From NCBI GenBank assembly GCA_963702175.1, contig OY969721.1, forward strand, positions 2,356,001-2,420,000: a stretch of DNA of 64,000 nt, read 5' to 3'. Below the pieces are notes generated by a model. It was not told the DNA's origin. It worked only from the letters and a program-made list of their open reading frames with translations, and did no database searches. The DNA is from VRUE01 sp963702175 (lineage in GTDB: Bacteria > Actinomycetota > Thermoleophilia > Solirubrobacterales > 70-9). Made by a program: the position numbers and the translations under genes. Of this stretch, positions 52,841 through 59,300 are shown piece by piece (the first letter of the stretch is position 1; each line of letters begins with the position of its first letter).

Positions 52841-53280
52841 CACAGGCTCGGCAGAACGAAGCCTTGGTTCAGTGCTTCTACGCTGCGCTCTGGAACGAGT
52901 GGCGGCTCGATCTCGTCGACGAGATCCTCTCCGAGACGCTTCGTTTTCGGGGGTCGCTGGGGACCGTCTGCGAGGGGCGGGACGGCTTCAAGCGCTATGT
53001 GGAAGGCGTGCGTGCGGCCTTTCCCGATTGGCATAATCGCATCGACGAGATCCTCGCCGTCGGCGACCGCGTGGTGACGCGGATGACCTGGACCGGCACC
53101 CATCGCGGCGCCCTCGGCGACGTCGAGCCGACCGGCGCCCAGGTCGAGTACCCCGGCGCCGCCTTCTTCCGCCTGGCGAACGGCCTGATCGAGGAGGCCT
53201 GGGTCGTTGGTGATACCCAGGAGCTATGGCGCCAGATCAGGAGTGCGGCTGAGAGGAGTCGAACCACTACGGGCCGTTAA
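52837..53280 (+). CDS. SnoaL-like ester-cyclase-type protein whose C-terminus is encoded by a tRNA-Leu remnant
   Basis: 147 residues from GTG 52837. QNEALVQCFYAALWNEWRLDLVDEILSETLRFRGSLG and GDRVVTRMTWTGTHRGALGDVEPTGAQVEYPGAAFFRLANGLIEEAWVVGDTQ place it in the SnoaL-like polyketide-cyclase family. The last ten codons (AERSRTTTGR) lie in a 30-bp sequence (53244-53273) that matches the 3' end of tRNA-Leu at 26 of 30 positions. The natural C-terminus was probably replaced when an element inserted downstream. Confidence 0.8.
   Translation: MTQARQNEALVQCFYAALWNEWRLDLVDEILSETLRFRGSLGTVCEGRDGFKRYVEGVRAAFPDWHNRIDEILAVGDRVVTRMTWTGTHRGALGDVEPTGAQVEYPGAAFFRLANGLIEEAWVVGDTQELWRQIRSAAERSRTTTGR
53244..53273 (-). 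repeat. 30-bp tRNA-Leu 3'-end remnant (outermost)
   Basis: Read on the plus strand, TGCGGCTGAGAGGAGTCGAA is followed by CCACTACGGG. Compared with 54455-54484 it differs at two adjacent pairs of bases only. It covers the acceptor strand and T-arm of tRNA-Leu(GAG), not the anticodon arm, so it cannot be a tRNA gene. It most likely marks an old attachment site. Confidence 0.72.
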
Positions 53281-53319
53281 GCCACATGAGACTTTTAACC
53301 AAAAGACTAGGCTGCAACG

Positions 53320-54396
53320 GTGATCGCGGCCCTACCTGGACTTCGCGAGATTCGATCCGCCCTTGCGGGCGGCTATCTCTGGCTTTTCTTGCTCTGGCTC
53401 CTGTTCGATCCCTCGCTTGACAAAGCGGACTTCACCGGTGAGCCATATCGATCCGCGCGTCACGTAGGAGAAATACTTGGCTCAGTCGCCAAGGGGGTCG
53501 CGGCAACGTTTACAGCATATCTTCTTGGGACCTTTGTGAATGAAGGCCGGAGCGTGATGTCACGAATCTATCTTTACGCGCGGCAATCCGAATACTTTAC
53601 GCCCGATGTCGCTCGCGGCCGCCTCAGTCAACGTCTGGAGAAACGCCAAAAAATCCTAGTTAATCGGCGTATTCGGCGAGTTAGAAGAAGATCTTCTAGG
53701 CGGGAAGCATTGAAGCTCTCTTTGCTCCAAACGGATCGTGTAGGGGTAGAAGTCCCAACCTACGTCGCGAGAGCAATTCTCGCGGTGCTGCCCATCTTCG
53801 AACGACTGGGTTCGATTGTCACCTCGCTCCTAGACTGGGTGGTCTTGGCATTTACCCTTCCATTCATCGTTCTCGAAGTAGCTGGGCTTGCGCTGCTCCG
53901 CTCGATCATTGCCATGCGCGCGGAGCCGTATAAGCCATTTCTCACCCCACGTGGCGTCAGCGCACTAGAAAACTATCTCGAATCGGCGTTGCCCTCGAAA
54001 ACCAACCGCGCTGCGCCCGGTATTGCCGATGCAATTGCGGACTTCCCGGTGATCCGCACGAGGCTGATCCACACCAGCGTCGATACGGTGAGCGAGGTTG
54101 ATCGCCTAGTCGCCGAAGCGGAGTTCAGGTCAGCAATCGTCGCCCCTTTGATTCTCCTGGTCGGGCTTCTTGCCGTGAATACGTCGCTTTTGTGGCTGCT
54201 CCTTTGGCCGCTGCTGTTGACGCTGCTGTCGTCTGCTCGGGACCGGCGACGAGAGTCCGGCGATCTGCTGGTGGACGCACTCTGCCAAGGCGTAGTTACA
54301 GCGCCCTCGGTTGACGCATACGCGAGCCTGAAGCGGGCTTCTGGTGGCTCAGACGGCGCAACCGAGCCGTCGCCGCGGCGTGACCTGGTCTGGTGA
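53320..54396 (+). CDS. Multi-pass membrane protein of unknown family, island cargo
   Basis: 358 residues from GTG 53320. Membrane segments: residues ~18-34 (GGYLWLFLLWLLFD), ~55-75 (VAKGVAATFTAYLLGTFV), a hydrophobic pair at ~165-200 (LLDWVVLAFTLPFIVLEVAGLALL) and a pair at ~275-305 (APLILLVGLLAVNTSLLWLLLWPLLLTLL). A highly basic stretch RRIRRVRRRSSRREALK lies in the first soluble loop. I do not recognise the family. Codon usage includes many A/T-ending codons (ATA, CTT, TTT, GCA), unlike neighbours, and it is the only gene between two tRNA-Leu fragments, so it is probably acquired. Confidence 0.68.
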   Translation: MIAALPGLREIRSALAGGYLWLFLLWLLFDPSLDKADFTGEPYRSARHVGEILGSVAKGVAATFTAYLLGTFVNEGRSVMSRIYLYARQSEYFTPDVARGRLSQRLEKRQKILVNRRIRRVRRRSSRREALKLSLLQTDRVGVEVPTYVARAILAVLPIFERLGSIVTSLLDWVVLAFTLPFIVLEVAGLALLRSIIAMRAEPYKPFLTPRGVSALENYLESALPSKTNRAAPGIADAIADFPVIRTRLIHTSVDTVSEVDRLVAEAEFRSAIVAPLILLVGLLAVNTSLLWLLLWPLLLTLLSSARDRRRESGDLLVDALCQGVVTAPSVDAYASLKRASGGSDGATEPSPRRDLVW

Positions 54397-54425
54397 TTGC
54401 CGGCGACTGAACCGCTCTACAACGC

Positions 54426-54453
54426 GAAAACCCCCGCTTTGCGGGAGTTTTCC
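54426..54453 (-). terminator. Terminator copy next to the second tRNA-Leu fragment
   Basis: On the minus strand a CTCCCGC-AAA-GCGGGGG hairpin is followed by TTTTC. It is a near copy of the terminator of the intact tRNA-Leu (56366-56390), so the duplicated unit includes both the tRNA 3' end and its terminator. Confidence 0.72.
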
Positions 54454-54454
54454 C

Positions 54455-54508
54455 ATGCGGCTGAATGGAGTCGAACCATCACGGGTGTTCCACCCACAAG
54501 GCCCTCAA
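54455..54508 (-). repeat. 3' half of tRNA-Leu(GAG), partial duplicate
   Basis: Read on the minus strand, this runs from the anticodon loop (TTGAGGG) through anticodon 3' stem, a variable arm (GGGTG-GAA-CACCC), T-arm TGG-TTCGACT-CCA and acceptor CAGCCGC plus A. The variable arm differs from that of the intact gene (GAGCC-GAAA-GGCTC), yet both are well-formed hairpins, so the copy came from a related but different tRNA-Leu. The 5' half is missing. It marks an attachment site. Confidence 0.85.
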
Positions 54509-54523
54509 ATGGTTGAGGGCGTT
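54500..54523 (+). terminator. Hairpin created next to the tRNA-Leu fragment
   Basis: GCCCTCAA-ATGG-TTGAGGGC is a perfect 8-bp stem followed by GTTTTC on the plus strand. The left arm is the complement of the tRNA anticodon loop. TTGAGGGCG also occurs immediately 5' of the intact tRNA-Leu (from 56481). Confidence 0.55.
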
Positions 54524-54719
54524 TTCAGTGACGTACGACTCTCTCAGGTGACCTGAGGTTCCCTGAGGTGACGTAGGTTACTGGTCTGGAGGTCCGCAAA
54601 AAGGTCCGCAGAGTCGGACGCAAATGTGAAGTTCGTCAGCCGACCTTCCAGCAGTTGTGTGGTTGCTGCGTTCAAACAATGACACTGCATCGGTGGAAGC
54701 GGGAGGCGGGGTCCGGAAG
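54524..54719. other. Non-coding stretch of the tRNA-Leu island
   Basis: No gene is supportable. Short direct repeats occur: CTGAGGT twice around 54552-54568 and GGTCCGCA at 54591-54598 and 54603-54610. They could be protein-binding sites near an attachment site or remains of one. No integrase gene is visible nearby. Confidence 0.4.
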
Positions 54720-54857
54720 GTTCGCGACTCTCGGCCTCTCGAGGATCTTGCACGCCGCGGCCTAATCCGGATCCCAGAGGGGCGGCGATTGCCCAGGCGC
54801 GCCCGCGTGGAGGCCGCCGGCTCGGTATCGGACCTCGTCACCGAGCAGCGCCGCTGA
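54720..54857 (+). pseudogene. C-terminal remnant of a Phd-type antitoxin
   Basis: The frame reads DSRPLEDLARRGLIRIPEGR, then RLPRRARVEAAGSVSDLVTEQRR and a stop. The closing GSVSDLVxEQRR is the usual end of actinobacterial prevent-host-death family antitoxins. The N-terminal DNA-binding domain is absent, and there is no toxin gene after it. Confidence 0.55.
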
Positions 54858-54871
54858 TTCTCGGCTTCGAT

Positions 54872-55210
54872 CTAGAGAACAACGAGCTCGCGTTCAGGGT
54901 GTCCGGCCGGACCAAACTCGAATCCGAGCACGGCGCGGGCTCCGAAGGCATCGCCGAGCTTCTTGAGGGTGCGGATACTGGTCGCGTGTTGACCACTCTC
55001 GATCCGCGAGATGGCTGAGGCGGTAGTTCCCATCCGGGCCGCCAGCTCGGCTTGGGTCAACCCCAGCGAGCCCCGGCGCAAGATGACGATGCGCGCCAGG
55101 GCCTCATAGGGCGCAAGGCGCTCGTACTCCGCCCGAAGGGCCGGATTCTTGAGGGACTCCTTGATGCGGTCGTAAACGGCGCTGCCGGCCGGACTGACCT
55201 TCTTGCTCAT
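54872..55210 (-). CDS. XRE-family antitoxin (HigA-like), no toxin partner visible
   Basis: 112 residues. A helical lead (VYDRIKESLKNPALRAEYERLAPYEALARIVILRRGSLG) precedes the HTH LTQAELAARMGTTASAISRIESGQHATSIRTLKKLGDAFGARAVLGF. Such proteins are normally encoded after a RelE/HigB-like toxin; here the sequence upstream on the same strand is only ~110 bp before the divergent vapB gene, so it appears to be an orphan. Confidence 0.82.
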   Translation of the reverse strand: MSKKVSPAGSAVYDRIKESLKNPALRAEYERLAPYEALARIVILRRGSLGLTQAELAARMGTTASAISRIESGQHATSIRTLKKLGDAFGARAVLGFEFGPAGHPERELVVL

Positions 55211-55322
55211 CCCTGATTCCTCGCAGATCGGTTGGCCCGGCGATTGTTAGCAGCTTTGCTAATACGTGCGGGAGAGGTTCCGGCGCCATCAGTGCCGACA
55301 CCACAAGGTGTATAGTGATGCC

Positions 55323-55586
55323 ATGAGCAGGACGCAGGTCTACCTGGGCGAGGGCGAGCTGGAGCTCCTCGAGCGCGCCTCACGCGACACCGGGGCATCC
55401 CGCTCGGAGCTGATCCGCCGCGCGGTTCGCACAACCTTCGGCGAGCAGGGGAAGGACGAGAAGCTTCGCGCGCTCAAGGCCAGCGCCGGTTCTTGGCGGG
55501 GCCGACGCGCCAGCGGCGCCGAGTACGTCGACGCGCTCCGCAGCGGTGACCTCAACGATCGCTTGGCCCAGCTCGGCGTCAAGTGA
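55323..55586 (+). CDS. vapB: VapB-type ribbon-helix-helix antitoxin
   Basis: 87 residues from ATG 55323. RTQVYLGEGELELLERASRDTGASRSELIRRAVRTTFG is an RHH DNA-binding fold, and the C-terminal part (SWRGRRASGAEYVDALRSGDLNDRLAQL) is the toxin-binding tail. The stop overlaps the toxin start (GTGA). TGTATAGTGATGCCATG just upstream could hold the operator. Confidence 0.85.
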   Translation: MSRTQVYLGEGELELLERASRDTGASRSELIRRAVRTTFGEQGKDEKLRALKASAGSWRGRRASGAEYVDALRSGDLNDRLAQLGVK

Positions 55587-55960
55587 AGCTGCTCGACACC
55601 AGCGTCGCGATCGACCACCTGCGCGGCTCCCCACCTGCCGTTGATCTCCTGAGTGGCTTGATCGATGCAGAAGAGTCGCTCCTCGTTAGCGAGATAGTGC
55701 GCTTCGAGCTGCTGGCAGGCGTGCGAGAGAATGAGGTCGAAGCATTGGAGCGGTTCTTCTCGGCGGTCTCCTGGGTGCCGGTCGGAGAGGAGGTAGCGCG
55801 AGCCGCCGCCTCGCTTGCCCAGCGCCACCGCCGGGCTCACAGCGGCATCGACGACGCCGACTACCTGATCGCCGCCACCGCCCTCCTGCTCGATGCGGAG
55901 CTGCTGACCACCAATGTGCGTCACTTCCCGATGCTTGCCGGGCTTGAGTCCGCCTACTGA
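55583..55960 (+). CDS. vapC: VapC-type PIN-domain ribonuclease toxin
   Basis: 125 residues from GTG 55583. The PIN acidic residues are in KLLDTSVAIDHLRG, SEIVRFELLAGVRENE, GIDDADYLIAATALLLDAELLTTNVRHF. All four positions are present, so it looks active. It cleaves RNA (often tRNA or rRNA) when free of VapB. This is the only complete toxin-antitoxin pair in the island. Confidence 0.9.
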   Translation: MKLLDTSVAIDHLRGSPPAVDLLSGLIDAEESLLVSEIVRFELLAGVRENEVEALERFFSAVSWVPVGEEVARAAASLAQRHRRAHSGIDDADYLIAATALLLDAELLTTNVRHFPMLAGLESAY

Positions 55961-55981
55961 GCGCAACCCGCAGCGAAACCA

Positions 55982-56212
55982 ATGGTGACCATGGCGTCGT
56001 CTACTTTGACGCATGTGACTCGCACCACGGTTGATATCGATGACTACGCCCTCGACGCAGCCCGTCGCGAGTTGGGGACAATAGGCCTTAGCGAGACGGT
56101 CAACGCGGCATTGCGCGATGTTGCTCGTCGGCGCGTGATGAAGGGATTCGATGTCGTCCGAGACGTGGATGGCACACCGCAGAAAGTTGCCGCCGGCCGC
56201 GAGCGCGACTGA
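55982..56212 (+). CDS. VapB-like antitoxin (DUF2191 type) without intact toxin
   Basis: 76 residues from ATG 55982; a GTG at 56015 gives the more usual start TRTTVDIDDYALDAARRELG. LSETVNAALRDVARRRVMKGFDVVRD is typical for the family. The region after its stop seems to hold only the first codons of a PIN toxin (56218-56289), so the partner is lost. Confidence 0.78.
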   Translation: MVTMASSTLTHVTRTTVDIDDYALDAARRELGTIGLSETVNAALRDVARRRVMKGFDVVRDVDGTPQKVAAGRERD

Positions 56213-56217
56213 GCGGC

Positions 56218-56289
56218 GTGGCTGACCTGGGGCTGCCTCGGCTCGCTCGATCGGCACTCTTCGATACCGGCGCCTGGCTCAGGTCTTGA
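56218..56289 (+). pseudogene. Possible 5' remnant of a vapC toxin
   Basis: From GTG 56218 the frame reads VADLGLPRLARSALFDTGAW and LRS, then stops. LFDTGAW resembles the first PIN motif (LxDTSxW). The remaining 56290-56363 shows no supportable coding. It follows directly after the orphan VapB-like gene, where the toxin is expected. Confidence 0.35.
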
Positions 56290-56365
56290 CCGCCGTCGCA
56301 CGGCGAAGGTCTGACTGGCGCACGAGATGGCGCTGGACCTGACTGCCAAGCGGCCTTAGGACACG

Positions 56366-56390
56366 AAAACCCCCGATTTGCGGGGGCTTC
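56366..56390 (-). terminator. tRNA-Leu terminator
   Basis: On the minus strand AGCCCCCGC-AAAT-CGGGGG is followed by TTTTC, a classic intrinsic terminator five bases after the tRNA 3' end. Confidence 0.85.
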
Positions 56391-56394
56391 CGAA

Positions 56395-56480
56395 TGCGGC
56401 TGAATGGAGTCGAACCATCACGAGCCTTTCGGCTCACAAGGCCCTCAACCTTGCGCGTCTACCAGTTCCGCCACAGCCGC
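56395..56480 (-). tRNA. tRNA-Leu (anticodon GAG)
   Basis: 86 nt on the minus strand: acceptor GCGGCTG/CAGCCGC with discriminator A, anticodon stem CAAGG/CCTTG with loop TTGAGGG (anticodon GAG, CUC codons), a long class II variable arm GAGCC-GAAA-GGCTC, and T-arm GATGG-TTCGACT-CCATT. No CCA is encoded. Two partial copies of its 3' end lie downstream at 54455 and 53244, marking it as an integration target. Confidence 0.95.
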
Positions 56481-56566
56481 TTGAGGGCGGTGGATTCTAG
56501 ATGTTCGGCGGCTTGGGGTGCTGGGGCCGTGAGGGCTTGTCGGCGTCCGGGGAAGGCGGTAGCCTA

Positions 56567-56580
56567 CGAACACTTGTTCG
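56567..56580. promoter_or_regulatory. LexA (SOS) operator upstream of lexA
   Basis: CGAAC-ACTT-GTTCG is the actinobacterial SOS box (CGAACnnnnGTTCG) with both half sites exact and one more outer base (A) completing TTCGA on the right. It lies 57 nt before the lexA start, so lexA should repress itself. Confidence 0.88.
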
Positions 56581-56637
56581 ACGGCTTTCGACGAGCGGTC
56601 GGCCTGGTGGCCGGCGGCTGGATTTTGAGGAGCGATC

Positions 56638-57255
56638 GTGGACCTTGATCTGACTAAGCGGCAGAAGGAGATTTTCGACTTCATCAAACGCTACGCGGCG
56701 AAGACCGGCTACCCGCCGACCGTGCGCGAGATCGGCAAAGCGGTCGGTCTGCATTCGTCCTCGACCGTCCACGCCCACCTCGCCAACCTCGAGAAGATCG
56801 GGCTGCTGAGGCGCGATCCCTCGAAGCCGCGGGCGATCGAGCTGCTTTTCGACCGCGCCAAGCGGACGATCATGCCCGGCGACGGCGCCGGCCTGCCGTT
56901 GGTCGGTCAGGTGGCCGCCGGCGAGCCGATCCTGGCCGAGGAGAACGTCGAGGATTACATCGAGGTTCCCGACGTGATCGGCGGCGAGGACGGCGACTAC
57001 ATCCTCCAGGTGCGCGGCGAAAGCATGAAGGAAGCTGGGATCTTCGAGGGCGACTATGTGGTCGTCCGCCCGGCCGACGCCGCCGACGACGGGACGATCG
57101 TCGTCGCCCTAATCGAGGACGAGGCGACGGTCAAGCGCATCTACCGCGAGTCCGACCACATTCGCCTCCAGCCAGAGAACGAGACGATGGAGCCGATCCG
57201 CACCACCGACGCGACGATTCTCGGCCGCGTCGTGGGCGTGTTTCGCAAGGTCTGA
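56638..57255 (+). CDS. lexA: SOS-response repressor LexA
   Basis: 205 residues from GTG 56638 after a GAGGAG site. The winged-helix domain is KRQKEIFDFIKRYAAKTGYPPTVREIGKAVGLHSSSTVHAHLANLEKIGLLRRDPSKPRAIEL. The cleavage site is in VGQVAAGEPI (Ala-Gly pair), catalytic Ser in RGESMKEAGI and Lys in ATVKRIYRE. It represses DNA-damage genes until RecA triggers self-cleavage. Confidence 0.96.
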   Translation: MDLDLTKRQKEIFDFIKRYAAKTGYPPTVREIGKAVGLHSSSTVHAHLANLEKIGLLRRDPSKPRAIELLFDRAKRTIMPGDGAGLPLVGQVAAGEPILAEENVEDYIEVPDVIGGEDGDYILQVRGESMKEAGIFEGDYVVVRPADAADDGTIVVALIEDEATVKRIYRESDHIRLQPENETMEPIRTTDATILGRVVGVFRKV

Positions 57256-57267
57256 GGCGCGCGGGCG

Positions 57268-58098
57268 TCAGCCTGGCGGCCAGGCTCCAGCTTCGATCAG
57301 CTTCTTGTAGCGCTTCTGTTTGCGCCGGGCATCCCACAGCGCCAGGGGAAGCAGGCGCAGGGCGAGGCGGGGGAAGAGATCGAGGAGGCGCAGCTGCAGG
57401 CCGCGCCAGCGCGGCAGGATCGTCAGCGGCCGTGGCCACTCGGTCAGCTTGCCGACTGCAGTGGCGACCTCGTCGACGGTGAGCAGACGGCCCGAGAAGG
57501 ACCCGGCGGCATCGGGATCGTCGAGCTTGTCCTCGAGCATCGGGGTCCAGGTCCCGTCTGGGCAGACCGCCGAGATCTCGATTCCCGCTATCCCCGCCTG
57601 CCGCAGGTCGAAGAGCGTCCCCAGGGTGAAGGCGATCGCCGCGTGCTTGCTCGCCGAGTAGTTGACCTCGCCGGGGGCGGCGACGATCCCCGCCAGCGAG
57701 ATCACGTTGATCACCTGGCCGCGGCCGGCGGCGATCATCGGCCCAAGCGCGGCGATCGTGCCGTTCATCGTGCCCAGGACGTTGACGTCCATCATCGTCC
57801 GGCGGGTCGCCTCGTCCTGGGTCCAGGAAGGACCGGTCCAGAGCACTCCCGCGTTGTTGATCCAGAGGTCGAGCGCGCCCGAGCGCGTCGCCACTGCCTC
57901 CGCGACCGCGCGGCAGGCTGGCTCGTCGCGCACGTCGAGGCCGGAGGAGCTGGCGCCACGGCCAATCTCCGCCGCGACCCGGGTCGCGGCATCGGGATCG
58001 ACGTCTGTGACCTCGACCAGGAAGCCCCGCACGGCGAGCTCGCGGGCGATCGCGCGGCCGAGGCCGCTGCCCGCTCCAGTGACCACAGCTGCCGGCAT
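57268..58098 (-). CDS. Short-chain dehydrogenase/reductase
   Basis: 276 residues from ATG 58098. The cofactor motif is VVTGAGSGLGRAIARELA (TGxxxGxG), then LDLWINNAGV, and the active-site Tyr-Lys in VNYSASKHAA with Ser in VISLAG. DVDP after the second strand favours NAD. The C-terminal ~45 residues are basic and hydrophobic (LTILPRWRGLQLRLLDLFPRLALRLLPLALWDARRKQKRYKKL) and may associate with membrane. The substrate is unknown. Confidence 0.9.
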   Translation of the reverse strand: MPAAVVTGAGSGLGRAIARELAVRGFLVEVTDVDPDAATRVAAEIGRGASSSGLDVRDEPACRAVAEAVATRSGALDLWINNAGVLWTGPSWTQDEATRRTMMDVNVLGTMNGTIAALGPMIAAGRGQVINVISLAGIVAAPGEVNYSASKHAAIAFTLGTLFDLRQAGIAGIEISAVCPDGTWTPMLEDKLDDPDAAGSFSGRLLTVDEVATAVGKLTEWPRPLTILPRWRGLQLRLLDLFPRLALRLLPLALWDARRKQKRYKKLIEAGAWPPG

Positions 58099-58154
58099 CG
58101 TTGCGCAGGCTATTCGATGGATTCGCGCTCGCAGCCGAGCGCTACCATCGCAGT

Positions 58155-58482
58155 GCGGGCTGGACGGCCGCGAGGGGAGAGACAACCTCTCGAGGAAAGT
58201 CCGGACACCAAAGGGCGAGGGCGGTGGGTAGCGCCCACCCGGGGAAACCCGCGGGAAAGTGCCACAGAAACACACGGCCGATGGCGCAGCCACACGTGAG
58301 CTGCGTACAGGCAAAGGTGAAATGGTGCGGTAAGAGCGCACCGGCGCCGCGGCGACGCGGCGGCCAGGCAAACCCCGCCCGGTGCAAGGCCAAGCAGAGC
58401 TGCCGACCCTGCCCGGCGAGGCTCAGGTAGGCCGCAGAGATAGATGGTCGTCCACGACAGGATCCGGCTTACAGGCCCGCTA
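58155..58482 (+). ncRNA. rnpB: RNase P RNA (type A)
   Basis: Conserved elements in order: CTCGAGGAAAGTCCGGACAC (CR-I region), ACAGAAA (near 58263), GGTAAGAGCGCACCGGCG, GGCAAACCCCGCCCGGTGCA, and AGATGGTCG followed by GACAGGATCCGGCTTAC at the end. P1 is formed by GCGGGCTG (58155) and CAGGCCCGC (ending 58480). Ends are set by P1 and are good to a few bases. It processes tRNA 5' ends with RnpA. Confidence 0.95.
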
Positions 58483-58484
58483 AA

Positions 58485-58514
58485 GGAAAGGCCCCCAAGT
58501 TGGGGGCCTTTCCA
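58485..58514 (+). terminator. rnpB terminator
   Basis: GGAAAGGCCCCC-AAGTT-GGGGGCCTTTCC is a 12-bp stem with a 5-nt loop directly after rnpB. The flanking A run and TTTCC make a plausible intrinsic terminator in both directions. Confidence 0.85.
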
Positions 58515-58539
58515 ATCTCTTCACGAATTCATGTCTTAG

Positions 58540-58683
58540 CGTTTGCTAATCTGCCGCGACTTCCGCTGAATCCCCGCCTACATATCGCGGGGAGCGGGGG
58601 ACCCAAAGGTTGGGGCGAATCGCCGGCTTCTGCCGCGTAGCGCAGCTCTTTCAGCGCGAGCCCGTCAGCTAACCCCGTAAGCG
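58540..58683 (+). promoter_or_regulatory. Cyclic di-AMP riboswitch (ydaO/yuaA type)
   Basis: Conserved blocks of the motif are present in order: GCGGGGAGCGGGGGACCCA, then TTGGGGCGAATCGCCGG, and GAGCCCGTCAGCTAACCCCG followed by TAAGCG. P1 pairs CGTTTGC (58540-58546) with GTAAGCG (58677-58683), two pairs being G-U. The start codon of the RlpA-like gene lies 13 nt after P1, so the ribosome-binding site is beside the switch. In known cases c-di-AMP turns expression off and the target is a cell-wall enzyme. Confidence 0.92.
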
Positions 58684-58695
58684 TCGCAAAGAGCT

Positions 58696-59199
58696 ATGAA
58701 GGCTGGAAACCGCCAAGAGCGGCAAGATCATCGACGTGAGGAGCGCGCGGCACGAGGGCGCTCGCGGCGCGGGATGCCCATCGTGCTGGCTGCCTGCTGC
58801 GCGGCACTTGCGCTCACCCCTGCACCCGCGTCGGCGATGACCGGCGGCGCTTCTCCAATCTCCACGCCTGGCCCGATCGAAGGCGGCATCGCCTTCGGCG
58901 CCATGCGCTCGGCTGGTGCCACCTGGTACGGCCCGGGCCTCTACGGCAACAACACCGCCTGCGGCCAGGTCTTGATGCCGGAAACGATCGGCGTTGCCCA
59001 CCGCAACCTCCCCTGCGGCACTGCGGTCAAGTTCGTCCACAAGGGCCGGCAACTGGTCACCCGGGTGATCGATCGCGGTCCCTTCACCGTCGGCAACGCC
59101 TGGGACCTGACCAACGGCGCTCGCCTCGCGCTCGACTTCGAAGGCGTAGGCAAGATCCGCTACGCGCTCGAGCGGGGCGCCGTCGCCAGCAAACGCTGA
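58696..59199 (+). CDS. Secreted RlpA-like double-psi beta-barrel wall protein
   Basis: 167 residues. A basic, ~26-residue cytoplasmic lead precedes a membrane/signal segment (GMPIVLAACCAALALTPAPASA). The mature part has the RlpA/expansin-like DPBB motif: GATWYGPGLYGNNTACGQVL, GVAHRNLPCGTAVKFVHKGRQLVTRVIDRGPF and WDLTNGARLALDFEGVG. RlpA enzymes cleave denuded glycan strands; the DPBB Asp is in VIDRGPF. Control by the c-di-AMP riboswitch links wall remodelling to turgor or to DisA activity. Confidence 0.88.
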   Translation: MKAGNRQERQDHRREERAARGRSRRGMPIVLAACCAALALTPAPASAMTGGASPISTPGPIEGGIAFGAMRSAGATWYGPGLYGNNTACGQVLMPETIGVAHRNLPCGTAVKFVHKGRQLVTRVIDRGPFTVGNAWDLTNGARLALDFEGVGKIRYALERGAVASKR

Positions 59200-59300
59200 G
59201 CGCGGGAGGGCGGTCAAACGGTGATGCGCAGCCGATCCGCCCGCCCTCACGGCTAGTCTTTCCCCGCTAAAGCTGCATTTCCGACGAGAGGAGCAAGGGC

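Noticed and set aside
53244..53273. A functional tRNA gene at the end of the SnoaL-like gene
   Set aside because: Only the T-arm and acceptor strand can be recognised; the anticodon arm and 5' half are absent.
54455..54508. A second working tRNA-Leu
   Set aside because: The sequence starts at the anticodon loop; D-arm and 5' acceptor strand are missing, and a hairpin follows instead.
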